DNA of 64,000 nucleotides, taken from the NCBI GenBank assembly GCA_025617375.2, contig JAMYGW020000016.1:117805-181804 (forward strand). Reading direction: 5' to 3'. The translations under genes and the position numbers were made by a program. This DNA comes from Acarospora socialis. Its lineage: Eukaryota; Ascomycota; Lecanoromycetes; Acarosporales; Acarosporaceae. The notes below the pieces were generated by a model, which ran no database searches, was not told where the DNA came from, and saw only the letters and a program-made list of their open reading frames with translations. Positions 54,450 to 64,000 of this stretch are shown here, in pieces; the first letter of the stretch is position 1; each line of letters opens with the position of its first letter.

Positions 54450-55568
54450 ATGAACACACACACAATATTTATAGTGAAATTTTCAGACAAAGAAATTTCT
54501 GCTAAAAGCCCTTTAGATCAATTTTCACAGCAAGAAATCACTAGCCCTTTAGAGCAATCTGAAATTAGAAATTTAATAAGTTTAGATACCCCAATATTAT
54601 CCAACTTACACTTATCATTAACAAACATAGGACTCTTTCTAAGCCTAGGAATAATTATATGTATAGGATTAAACATTTTGCCAACAAATTATAAGAAAGA
54701 TTACATAAATAGTTTATCCTCTTTATTTCTTTTTTTATACAAAAAAGCATGGATAGTTTCCAATAGTTACTTTAAAAAACTGTTTAATACTCTTACTAAA
54801 GCACTTGTTATTTTTACTATTGGTTTAGTTTCTAGAATATTAATACATTATTTTTATGATATTGATGTTTTTAGAGATTATACTAATATTATATCTTTAA
54901 TATATTATGGTATTATGTCTATAGCTACTGTTTTAATTAATGAACTTATGTCATATTTTGATTTTATTAATATTACTAAAATTAACTTAGGAGTATTTAA
55001 TCCCACTTGTATTATAAAGGGGATTAGATCTTTAATCTATTCACATATGAATGGAACTAGTAATAAGAGTTTTATGGGTAATAATCCCATGGAAGACTCT
55101 AAACGTTTTAGTGTTAACGCTGAAACCAAAAAATTATCTAATGTTAATTTTACTGACCATGCATCGGAATCAGGATCAGGAGGTGGAAATAATCCTCAAG
55201 GACAGGCTTCTTCTCAACCTATTCCGAAATATAACGGTATGTATTTAAGAGGTGAACCATCGGACATACCAGTACCATCACCTCAAGTTAAGATGGCTTT
55301 ACATGAAACCATAGTAAACTGGAGAGAATTTGCTATATTGAACGGTGTTAAGAATGTTTCTTTAATGGATGCATTAAATGTTGGTGAAACTAAACACGAT
55401 GGAGAGCATATTAGTGGTATTGTTAAAGAACTCCGTAAAATAATATTCACGGGGTCCAATCTTAAAAATAAGAGAAGTTTTATAAGTTCTGTGGGAGCTG
55501 TAAGTTTTTCAAATATAAGTGTTGGAGAAAAATCTTCGCTTATGAAACATTTAAGAGGTGAAGAATAA
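54450..55568 (+). CDS. chimera: ATP6 N-terminus fused to membrane-linker ORF
   Basis: 372 residues, uninterrupted even in the standard code. Residues 1-82 equal the ATP6 N-terminus (MNTHTIFIVKFSDKEISAKS to LNILPTNYKK) with a handful of changes, and the about 95-bp leader is also copied. A piece like the nad4 tail (YINSLSSLFLFLYKK) follows. Then comes a close relative of the 4352 ORF: membrane segments, GTSNKS, SKRFSVNAETKKL, ESGSGGGNNP linker, soluble C-terminus ending MKHLRGEE. It lacks the ATP6 proton-channel helices, so it cannot replace ATP6. A borrowed promoter and start could express it. Confidence 0.75.
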   Translation: MNTHTIFIVKFSDKEISAKSPLDQFSQQEITSPLEQSEIRNLISLDTPILSNLHLSLTNIGLFLSLGIIICIGLNILPTNYKKDYINSLSSLFLFLYKKAWIVSNSYFKKLFNTLTKALVIFTIGLVSRILIHYFYDIDVFRDYTNIISLIYYGIMSIATVLINELMSYFDFINITKINLGVFNPTCIIKGIRSLIYSHMNGTSNKSFMGNNPMEDSKRFSVNAETKKLSNVNFTDHASESGSGGGNNPQGQASSQPIPKYNGMYLRGEPSDIPVPSPQVKMALHETIVNWREFAILNGVKNVSLMDALNVGETKHDGEHISGIVKELRKIIFTGSNLKNKRSFISSVGAVSFSNISVGEKSSLMKHLRGEE

Positions 55569-56052
55569 TTAATTTAAATCCTCTTTATTAGTAAGTGTTA
55601 GTGCATTAGAGTTGTTATATTAATCTTATCTTTTTAATGCATTTAATCTACCATTAATGGAAAATATAGCATTAAATTTACAGGTTTAAGTTTTTATACC
55701 TTTTCATCTAGTTAAGATAAGTTTGTCTTAATTCATTTACTCTGTGTCATCCAGACCAGATTTATATAATGTTATGCAAAAAAAACAAAAATTTTCTTAG
55801 TTATTTACAGTTATAAGCTTTAAATTTATTTGGTTTAAAAACTATATCCATTGAAATCATAATAACATATATAAACCTTTTTTGTTTATTATAATAGTAA
55901 ATGATTGATTTGGGTTGTGTTATTTTCTTTAATTCAAAGATGAATAGATGTAAAGTATATAAAGAAATTAATAGAGTATAACAGAATTATTTTTGTTAAA
56001 TTATAAAACACTTAAACTAATTTCTTTTAAGAATTTTATTACTAAATAGATT
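55569..56052. repeat. segmental duplication A, second copy, part 1
   Basis: 55569-55646 matches 5324-5412 and 55656-56053 matches 5828-6235; the nad3 remnant present in the first locus is missing exactly between them. No gene. Confidence 0.75.
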
Positions 56053-56805
56053 ACTATCTCTTGTAAAAAATTTTGGCCTTGGTTTATTGTTTGGAATCCC
56101 TGTAGTTACTAGCATAATGGCATATGCTAACACAGGAATTGTTATATCAGAGGAGGGGTTATTAGCTCAATTACAAGAGACATTAAGAGATTTAGATAGA
56201 TATCTTGTTCAACTTAATAATTTTATAAACCAGTTTCATAACTTTGTAAGCCAAAATGATATTCTAGTAATTATTAATGAATCCGGATCTTTACAGATTG
56301 ATGTCTCTGTAAGTCTAGATAACGTTACTGGCCAAAGCTATGCTAATAGAATTGAAGTGTTTGATCGGTTAATTCACCATCATATTCATGAGATTGAATC
56401 TTTACTAGAAAGAGCTAGTAATATTGAAAGTCAAATAAGGGACTTGAATAGTGATTATCTTACTCAATTAATTTCCTATAGAGAAAGACTTAGTTCATTA
56501 ATTAGTAGTTATGGTCATACTATACAATCTTAGTATTAATCCATAATTTAATTAAATGGCTAGCTCTTCCCTCTCTCTTTATCTTTTTTTATAGTTTGTA
56601 TATTAGATAACCATTGGTTATATATAATTTAAGGAAAGTAAAAAAGCTTAGTGTTGAGCAATCAGCAGGAAACCAAGAGACTTTTTAGAGTGTTAAAAGG
56701 ATCCGTCTTTTTTTGTTTGTTTGTTTAAAAAGTGGATCCCTAGTCTTGTAGGGATCCACAGAGACTAGACTACACGCGGTCATTTAATACAAATTTTTGT
56801 ATTGT
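56053..56805 (+). mobile_element. inserted module: coiled-coil ORF + group I core
   Basis: Interrupts duplication A (flanks GATTACT before, ACTTTTATTTAGG after). The content matches 38436-39150: the ORF at 56087-56533 and the GGATCC-rich intron core to CACGCGGTCATTTAATAC. The intron part also matches nad1 intron 2. The unit behaves like a mobile cassette. Confidence 0.7.
56087..56533 (+). CDS. truncated coiled-coil ORF
   Basis: 148 codons, TTG start. EEGLLAQLQETLRDLDRYLV, QNDILVIINESGSLQIDVSV, ANRIEVFDRLIHHHIHEIES; about 90 percent like 38480-38905 but without the COX1-tail front and ending IQS at a TAG one codon pair early. Probably a non-coding remnant. Confidence 0.45.
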   Translation: MFGIPVVTSIMAYANTGIVISEEGLLAQLQETLRDLDRYLVQLNNFINQFHNFVSQNDILVIINESGSLQIDVSVSLDNVTGQSYANRIEVFDRLIHHHIHEIESLLERASNIESQIRDLNSDYLTQLISYRERLSSLISSYGHTIQS

Positions 56806-57700
56806 ACTTTTATTTAGGATAAAGTTTTTATTTAATAAAATATTGAAAAGATTACTAATAATTACATCTATGTTTTCTATCTTATTTATATAAATTGTAT
56901 AAAAAAATCTTTAAATCTTTAGGTATTTTAATAGAGGTTTAACGATTTTAATTTGTGAAGTTATTATTAAAAATTCTTTGGCTTTAGTGTTTGCATTAAA
57001 AATTAAGAATTTATCTGGAATTATCATATTAGTTTTTAATCTAGTATTGTCTAGTATCGTATTTTAAGTAAAGCAATGAAAAATAAAGAGATTAAATTAT
57101 CTAAATGTAAATCTCTAATTTATTGAAGTATAAATTTACCTTATACAGTAGGAATAAAGATCTCTCAAACTTAATTAGAAATGAAAAAATTTTCTTTCTT
57201 CCTTTTTTAGGGTTAAAAAGTGTTATGGTAGGAATGTTATTATCTGACTGATATATATTATTCACCACTAAAAGTAAAAAAGGTCGTTTAGGATTAACTC
57301 AATCTTTAGCTTATTAATCTTATGTATTTTTGGTTTTTAATATTTTGGTTCATTACTGAGCCAAAAGTACTGTATTAATTATAAGATCTATATTTGATAT
57401 ATCAGTATTTAGTTTAGAAATTTGCACTAGATTCCTTTTTTGTGTTACAGAATTATATCATGATTATTTTGCTAATAAGTTTTTTTAATTAGGCATTAAA
57501 CCTTGTATTTATAATGATCTTACACTTATTCTACTAGTTCATTGAATTAGGGTAGATCGAACATTTGATGGTATTATTTTATTATTCTGCACTTAATCAT
57601 ATTTAGAAGATATTTTTAGACTAATAAACGTTTTAATGATTAAATCTGATATACATTGTACTATACGCTATTTTAAAAATTTTTATTCCAGAATCTATTT
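56806..57700. repeat. segmental duplication A, second copy, part 2
   Basis: Matches 6225-7110, including the LAGLIDADG_2 remnant at 57210-57600 (MVGMLLSD, KSKKGRLGLTQSLAY). The trnS that follows in the first locus is replaced here by the GIY-YIG ORF. Confidence 0.75.
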
Positions 57701-58128
57701 CTTTTGCATTACATAAAGCTTTTAAAATACCCCCATAAGTACCAATTATTAGTAATGAATATACTTCAGTATATTCTTGCCTTAATACTTTGCCTTATAC
57801 ACAAGTTGTTAAACAATATTCCGATTCAGCATTTTCTTATAAATATATTGTTAATGATTTTAAAAATAAATCAGTTATTTATATGTGGTTTAATAAAGTT
57901 AAAAAAGAGGTTTACATAGGTAGTACAGTGGATGCTCAACAACGTTTAAGAAGATATTATTCTCTATCTAACCTAATTAATCAAAAAAATAGTCGAATAT
58001 GTAAAAGTATATTAAAATATGGTCATAATAACTACTCTTTTTTATATTACAAGTGTGTGGTGAAAAGGGTACTGTACCTTTACACATTCTTTTACAGAGA
58101 GAAAAGTTTTATTTGGATTGAGCTTTAA
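57690..58128 (+). CDS. GIY-YIG endonuclease N-terminal part
   Basis: Open from 57790; an in-frame stop at about 57736 separates the earlier piece. SVIYMWFNKVKKEVYIGST holds the Y-x-Y...YIG signature (first motif VIYMW, second VYIGS), followed by QQRLRRYYS with the catalytic-type Arg and CKSILKYGHNNYSFLYYKCV. Ends at TAA 58126. The missing DNA-binding tail lies at 58706-59095 beyond an insertion. Confidence 0.65.
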
Positions 58129-58315
58129 AAACATATGATTTAGGTGTTTTAAATCTGAGACCTGCAATAGGATTTGGAAAAAAATTTTAGACATTCAAAT
58201 TAAACTATTTTTAAGTTAATAGGTAAAAAATATAAGCATGAGACTCGACCTATAATGAGGCTAGGCAAACTGAATAAAAATAATCCTAATTTCACTAAGT
58301 TAAATGTAGTTAGTC

Positions 58316-58745
58316 CCCTTTAATAACAATAATCCTAGAACTCTTTCTGATCCTCCTTACATTCTACCTAGTCAATAATTATAATCCTTTAACTTCTCTT
58401 TTAGAAAACAGTCTAATTAAGTAAAAGAGAAGAAATTAGTATATTTAGACGGAGTTCAAGATCTAATCCTGCAGCTTTTTCATTTGTAAATTCACCCGTT
58501 CAAAGTAAACGGTTATATACCGTGTGTGTTTTATCCTTAACTTTATACATTGACAGTTATTATATATATAATATACTCAATTCAAAATGCTCTTTCTACT
58601 ATGACATTGTATAATTTAATTCCGGATTTTTCACGGAGTATAACTTAAAGTTCTACTAGTCATTTTATTTTACACGCGTATTAAATAATTCACCTAACTT
58701 TACAAGTGTCCCTCAAATTTGTACATCTAGATAATTTTAAAATTA
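58316..58745 (+). mobile_element. insertion splitting the GIY-YIG gene
   Basis: Compared with 52440-52470, where the gene is contiguous, about 430 bp are inserted. 58446-58730 reads, with stops, NPAAFSFVNSPVQSKRLYTV, CVLSLTLYI and NNSPNFTSVPQI, a decayed relative of the start of the nad5 extension ([20 protein letters not shown]). Confidence 0.55.
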
Positions 58746-59095
58746 TGAAGATTAGTACGTGTATAGAAGTAATACATAAAGAAACAGGTAGAATAACTAT
58801 GTACTCTTCTTTATCAAAAGCAATAAAAGAGCTTAAGACTACTAGTAAAACTCTTAAAAGTTATATAGAAGATAAGACACTTTTTAGAGGAGAGTATGAA
58901 ATAAGAGATTGTAACCCTCAATCTATTGCTTTGCGTGTTAAAGTAACTAACCTAGAGACAAATACAATAGATGTATATGATTCAATTAGAAAAACTGCTA
59001 GGCGGCTTAATACAAGTGTCTCTACTATCCATAGACATCTCTCAAATAATACTCTTAAGCCTTTAAAAGGTAAATATAAAATAAGATTATTATAA
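58706..59095 (+). CDS. NUMOD1-repeat C-terminal part of GIY-YIG ORF
   Basis: 129 codons. Two NUMOD1-like units, IEVIHKETGRITMYSSLSKA then IKELKTTSKTLKSYI, and TNTIDVYDSIRKTARRLNTS then VSTIHRHL..NTLKPLKGKYKI, predicted DNA-binding helix-turn-helix segments of homing endonucleases. The first 15 or so residues derive from the insertion. Severed from its nuclease domain. Confidence 0.6.
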   Translation: MSLKFVHLDNFKIMKISTCIEVIHKETGRITMYSSLSKAIKELKTTSKTLKSYIEDKTLFRGEYEIRDCNPQSIALRVKVTNLETNTIDVYDSIRKTARRLNTSVSTIHRHLSNNTLKPLKGKYKIRLL

Positions 59096-59129
59096 ATAAA
59101 GATTTATTCTAGATGATATTTCTAATAGT

Positions 59130-59504
59130 TTGTACTGTGGTGTGCCATTGACTTTAAATTTTGTAGGTGAATTTATGTCTTTATATGGTGTATTTGAAAG
59201 ATTACCTTTATTAGGTGTTTTTGCAAGTTATTCTATTGTATTTTCTGCAGCTTATACTATATTTATGTTTAACAGAATAGTCTTTGGAGGGGCATTTTCT
59301 AAATATTTCCTGGTTAATATTTCTGACTTGAATAAACGTGAATTCTATATTTTATTAACATTAGTTTTGTTTACTGTAGTATTAGGGATATATCCTGCAG
59401 CAGTTCTAGATGGTTTACATTATCCTGTGTCTTGTTTAATCTATAGTAGCCCAATTGATTATGACATTAATAGTTTATACTGTTTATTACCTATTTTTGT
59501 ATAG
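59130..59504 (+). pseudogene. nad4: nad4 3' fragment, duplicate
   Basis: PLTLNFVGEFMSLYGVFERL to YPAAVLDGLHYPVSCLIYSS and DINSLYCLLPIFV, then TAG. About 90 percent identical to 48243-48600. No upstream nad4 coding. It preserves what looks like the original nad4 C-terminus. Confidence 0.8.
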
Positions 59505-59654
59505 ATATACAAAAAAAGTATGAAAAGTAAAAATACATTGTTTCAACCTTTAATAATTGGTTTAAAACAGGGATGATATACTCTTCTCTTACCTTCTAAA
59601 GTTATTGCTTTAAATAATTATCCTTTGGTTCGGATTTTTAAAGTTATAGGTGGT

Positions 59655-59830
59655 AGTTGGTATATTTATTATTTCAATTGGTATGTTTTATGTAGTTTAC
59701 GCGCTAAAGATAAAACGAATTAAAGTTATTGCTTTAATTAGATAAATAATGAACTTATATTTAATAATCATTATATTATTTTACTAGTAATCAATTTCAA
59801 TTTGTTAAAGGATACTTTTAAATATTTAAA
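59655..59830 (+). pseudogene. nad4: nad4 5' fragment, decayed
   Basis: TATTTATTATTTCAATTGGTATG, AAACGAATTAAAGTTATTGC and TAGTAATCAATTTCAATTTG match 45855-46020 of nad4, with stops and gaps. Confidence 0.65.
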
Positions 59831-59869
59831 GATATCCGCTAAAATAAATAAAAAAATCGAAAAAAAAAA

Positions 59870-59941
59870 TTCTCATTAGCTTAATGGTTAGAGCTGGATA
59901 TTTCGGCTATCATGATCCAAGTTCAAGTCTTGGATGAGAAT
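59870..59941 (+). tRNA. trnR: tRNA-Arg(TCG)
   Basis: Perfect acceptor TTCTCAT/ATGAGAA, D-arm with GGTTAGAGC, anticodon stem GATA/TATC with loop TTTCGGC (TCG), perfect T-arm CCAAG-TTCAAGT-CTTGG. Best preserved member of the TCTCAT-type tRNA group. By position of T33 the anticodon is TCG; a Glu(TTC) reading would need a shifted loop. Confidence 0.7.
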
Positions 59942-60343
59942 ATAAAATTATATTCTAGAAAACACCCCTAAGTAAAAAGTATTTTATAATCTAAATAATG
60001 AAATAATCGCCAAATTAGTTTCTTTTATTTAGCAATCTTATTTAAATAGTTAACTATCTCCCCTGTAATTCCAAAATTATACCTGTTTTTAACTTAATAT
60101 TAACACTTTTTACAATTATTTATCAAACTTTAGTCAAATGTACAAAGCTTAACCCATTCAAAACTTCAATTAATAATAGGTAAAATATTAATTCTTCAAT
60201 AAAGTAAAAATAAAAAAGAATAAAAAAAATTCATTTTTACAAGATAAAGATATGTTTATCGTTAACCTAATAATTTTTTAATCTAAATAATTGTTGTGTA
60301 ACTTTTATTTCGTTTTAAGAAAATTAGACGTTTTTATTTTAAA
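59942..60343. other. nad1 upstream spacer
   Basis: AT-rich; the first 60 bases resemble the tRNA-atp8 leader seen at 18030. No gene. Confidence 0.4.
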
Positions 60344-63300
60344 ATGTTATATATACCAACTATTGTATCTATATTAGAAGTTTTATTAATAACGGTTCCT
60401 GTTTTATTAACGGTTGCCTTTGTAACTATAGCTGAGAGAAAAACTATGGCTAGTATGCAAAGAAGATTAGGGCCTAATATTGTAGGATACTACGGTCTTT
60501 TACAAGCATTTGCAGACGCTCTTAAACTTCTCTTAAAAGAATACGTATCACCTAGTCAAGCTAATTTAATCTTATTTTTTTTGGGACCTATAATTACTTT
60601 AGTGTTTTCTCTTTTAGGTTATGCAGTTATACCTTATGGTCCTGGTTTATCTTTATCAGATTTTAACCTCGGGATACTCTATGTGTTAGCTGTATCTTCA
60701 TTGTCTACATATGGTATATTATTAGCAGGTTGATCTGCTAATTCTAAATATGCTTTTTTAGGGTCAAAGTGGCCCAATAAAGACGAAAATCTTTATTTAA
60801 AACAAACTATATGCGAGAAATTCAGAGAGCAAAATACGCTCACTTTATTAGATACTTTATAACACCCTGTTTTTATCTAAAACGTATTAAAATTATAATA
60901 TGTTTAATTTTAGTCTCGATGAGTTTATACTCAAAAATACAATATGGGGCTCTAAAGTAAAAATTCTTTTAAAGATGAAAAACTCGCAAGTAACCAAAGC
61001 GTTTAACTCGTTAGTAGGAACTTCAGAGGCCATACGTTTGTTATCTCTATATTATTTATACAAATTTAGTAAAAGATTATCTTTAAAAATTATTTAAGGC
61101 TGTAGATTTTACATACGAATTCCCCAGCCTGAAAATCCTATAAGTAAAAGTTGAAATAAATGGTTAGCGGGACTAATAGATGGAGATTGTTTTTTTCATT
61201 TAACTAAAAAAGGTTATGCTAGCTTAGAAATAACTATGGATATTAGAGATATCCACGCATTACAAATAATTAAAAATGTTTATGGTGGATCGGTTAAACT
61301 TGTATCTGGTAAAATGCGCTAAGGTATTGTTTACGTCATAAACAGGGATTTTTAGCTTTAGTGCATGACGTAAACGGTGAAAGAAGAAATTCTTACAGAT
61401 TATAGCAATTAAATAAAATTTGTTTAAAGTATGCAATAACTCTTAGTTATCCAGAGAAATAAAAATATGAAAATGCTTGACTTTCTGGGCTTTTTTGATT
61501 CTGACTGATCTGTAACGTTAAATATAAGTAATTCACAATTAGCTATTACTTTAACTCAAAAAACCAGTGAAATTTTACATCCTTTAATTGAACTTTATTG
61601 GGGTTCTATTTATATAGATAGAACAACAAACTCGTTTAAATGGTATATTACTGACAAAAAAGGTATATTAAAGCTAATTGAATATTAAAAAAAAATATCC
61701 ATCTAGGACTTTAGACTTTTATTAATACCTAAATGCTAGGAGTTAAAAGATATGGAAGCTCATAAAGCATTACCGGAACATAGCCCTTTTTTAGCCAAAA
61801 GTTGGAAACTTTTTACAGATAAATTAGCTAAATATTAAATTTAAATACTTTACAGTTTTTTATTTTTAATAATGTAATATACTAAATCAAAAGAGATAAA
61901 GATATGGTCCATATATTATATATATATTGCACTTAGAAGTACAGCTCAACTAATTAGCTATGAATTAATTTTAAGTTCTGCTATCTTATTAGTTATTTTA
62001 CTTACTGGTAGTCTAAACTTAAATGTTGTCGTAGAAGCTCAGAGAGCTATTTGATTTATAATCCCATTATTCCCTATATTTGTTATTTTCTTTATAGGAT
62101 CCGTTGCAGAAACGAATAGAGCTCCTTTTGATTTAGCTGAGGCTAAGGAATAAATTATTACTAATAGATATGATTTGGCCTCGTTAAAGACTGCTATATG
62201 CTGGAAACCTCCTATAACTAAGATACTCTAATTTAAGTAAAATAAAGTAAAAAAGCTTAGTGTTGAGCAATCAGCAGGAAACCAAGAGACTGCCTAAATA
62301 GTCTTACGAGGATCCGTGTTTGTTTAAAATATGGATCCCTAGTCTTGTTGGGATCCTCAGAGACTAGACTACACGCGGTCATTTAATACAAATTTTTGTA
62401 TTGAATATGATATAGTCCATTATAATATTAATATAATCCTGAAAGATGTTTCTATGCATAATTTTGCTATAAATACCACACCGTTTAGGTGGAGTTATTC
62501 TACTCTTTCATTTTCACCTAGACCGTCTTCATGTTTACCTTGTCCTGTTTTTTTTATAACTTAGACTATAAGGCTTATATAAGATATTACCGTTATTTAC
62601 TAAAAGATAAAGGAGGTATTTATTGCTTTTTCAATACTTTTAAAAATATGCTCTATATCGGTAGCGCAAAAGATTTATATCTAACACTTCTTTAGTATCT
62701 TCTAGGTAAAAAGTCAAATATTGCGTTAAAAAGAGAAATCGCAAAACATGGTTTAGATAAATTCCACTTTTATATGAGTATTTTTCTTAGAGTAATAAAC
62801 TTATTAGTAATAAAAATCTTACTGATTTAGAGACTAGCTAGCTTGAAAATTTTTACTTTAAAACTTTATATAATTTTAACAAACCGCTAGAAGTCTTAGA
62901 GGTTATAAACATACAGAAGAGGCTATGCTAAATATGTTAAATAGATTTATATTTAAGCATAACACCCTATGTTTGGTAAAACCCATTCGGAACAAGCTAG
63001 AAAATTAATAAGTAAACCTTGTCAATTAAATACCATTTATGGGTAAAAACACCCTTAATTAACTAAAATAAAAATTAGTGAAAAAAATAATAAACACCTT
63101 AACCGTATGGGTATTTATGACTTAAATAATAATTTAGTTAAAAAGTTTAAGAATAACGCCGAGTTAGCTAAACATCTAAAGATATCTTTAGATACCATTG
63201 GTAAATATTTAAAATCAGGGCAAATTTAGAATAAAAATGTTATTTTAAGGTAAACCAGACATAAGGAAGATAGCCTTACACCTTTTGTCTTTTTATACTA

Positions 63301-63955
63301 TATTATATTATCGGAATCTGAATTAGTTAGTGGGTTTATGACAGAACATTCTGCAGTTATCTTTGTGTTCTTTTTTTTGGCTGAATATGCGAGTATCGTT
63401 CTTATATGTATATTAACTAGTATATTATTCCTTGGAGGTTATTTATTAAACTTTATGCCTTTAATTGCGAGTTTAATGGAATTTCTAGATATTTTGACGG
63501 TTAATTTTTTTATTTTAATTGATAACATTACATTATTAATATGAAAATTAATTTTTTTTGATTATATTATTGATATTCCTTACGATAAATATATAGAATT
63601 TAATTTTTATAAAAAATATAATCTATCTATAATGGATGAAAATACATTCTTTGATCCTTCAATGGAAGGAATGTTTAATGGTATAATTATAGGACTAAAA
63701 GCTTGTATTATGATTTTCATATTTATTTGGTCGAGAGCCTCATTCCCTCGTATAAGATTTGATCAATTAATGTCATTCTGTTGAACAATCTTATTGCCTA
63801 TTGTTATTGCCTTTATTGTATTAGTTCCATGTATTTTATATAGCTTTGAAATAATTCCTACAAACGTTTATCTAATGTATGTACCATTTTTTGTATTAAA
63901 TAAAAACAAAAATAAAAGTAATAATAAAACTTTAAACGTATCCTTATTGGCTTAA
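60344..63955 (+). CDS. nad1: NADH dehydrogenase subunit 1, three exons
   Basis: Complex I membrane subunit at the quinone site. Exons 60344-60764, 61930-62144, 63314-63955 give 425 residues with no frame conflict. Blocks: [96 protein letters not shown]. Longer than usual (about 330-340) because of some 80 extra residues after FLGGYLL ([19 protein letters not shown] region), in a loop that is variable in the family. Confidence 0.94.
60765..61929 (+). mobile_element. nad1 intron 1, group I (ID-like)
   Basis: After T 60764 and ending G 61929. Core strands GCAAGTAACCAAAGC, GTAGGAACTTCAGAGGCCAT and AAGATATGGTCC (60985-61913), the same class as nad5 intron 7. Confidence 0.8.
61140..61838 (+). pseudogene. 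LAGLIDADG endonuclease in nad1 intron 1, decayed
   Basis: [40 protein letters not shown], a frameshift and TAA near 61320, WLSGLFDSDWSVTLN-like second motif and [20 protein letters not shown], the typical tail of this subtype. Both motifs have lost the Gly after the acidic residue (DCF, DWS). Confidence 0.75.
62145..63313 (+). mobile_element. nad1 intron 2, group I
   Basis: After T 62144 (DLAEA) and ending G 63313. 62215-62420 is the GGATCC-rich core module shared with 38940-39180 and 56590-56800. Carries a broken GIY-YIG ORF. Confidence 0.85.
62560..63240 (+). pseudogene. GIY-YIG endonuclease in nad1 intron 2, decayed
   Basis: [10 protein letters not shown] and [12 protein letters not shown] hold the GIY and YIG motifs. 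Then [45 protein letters not shown] and a NUMOD1-like [20 protein letters not shown], spread over several frames with stops. Confidence 0.75.
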
Positions 63956-64000
63956 AACATGGATGAAATCTACCTAGTTTACCCGTTTATGTAAATAATT

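Overview
The window is a piece of a fungal mitochondrial genome, most likely a basidiomycete (Agaricomycetes-like). It is very AT-rich. TGA must be read as Trp to keep atp6, nad1, nad4 and nad5 open. It carries respiratory-chain genes with many group I introns (LAGLIDADG and GIY-YIG ORFs), one group II intron, several tRNAs, and a broken plasmid-type family B DNA polymerase. No nuclear or bacterial gene was seen. All genes below are read with code 4.

Layout. 1-7 kb: the 3' end of trnR, a 5' fragment of rns, worn homing-endonuclease remnants, three membrane-anchored unknown ORFs and a broken nad3, ending at trnS(tga). 7.6-15.6 kb: an integrated linear mitochondrial plasmid (invertron) bounded by inverted repeats of about 170 bp. 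It holds small ORFs and a decayed dpo, and also trnP(tgg) and a 5' fragment of rnl. 16-18 kb: a coiled-coil/zinc-knuckle ORF, a cox1 tail fragment and an intron core. 18-38 kb: the main gene block atp8, (inserted chimeric ORF), atp6, nad4L, nad5. nad5 overlaps nad4L by 1 nt, has nine exons and eight introns, and runs on in frame into an extension of about 565 codons. 38-40 kb: two more cox1 tail pieces around another coiled-coil ORF, then a frameshifted atp8 copy. 41.5-48.7 kb: trnQ, trnH, trnM, atp9 (split by a group II intron with a nonsense-riddled RT), trnR(cct), trnC, nad4 (one group I intron). 48.7-59.8 kb: a second accessory region, largely a rearranged duplicate of 1-7 kb and of the atp8/atp6 and nad4 ends. 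It includes a complete atp6-N-terminus/unknown-ORF chimera. 59.9-64 kb: trnR(tcg) and nad1 (three exons, two introns).

The complete respiratory genes are atp8, atp6, nad4L, nad5, atp9, nad4 and nad1: complex I and ATP synthase subunits. cox1 is present only as fragments and nad3 only as a broken copy. cob, cox2, cox3, nad2, nad6 and rps3 were not recognised.

The most unusual theme is a family of unrecognised, apparently plasmid-borne ORFs. Most have N-terminal membrane segments, Gly/Ser/Asn-rich linkers and soluble C-termini; others are coiled-coil proteins ending in a Cys/His knuckle. They are repeatedly joined to the ends of mitochondrial genes: atp6 5' ends (two cases), the nad5 3' end, and cox1-like C-terminal peptides (four cases). 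The joins lie inside segmental duplications, which suggests recombination between plasmids and the chromosome that captures host-gene ends.
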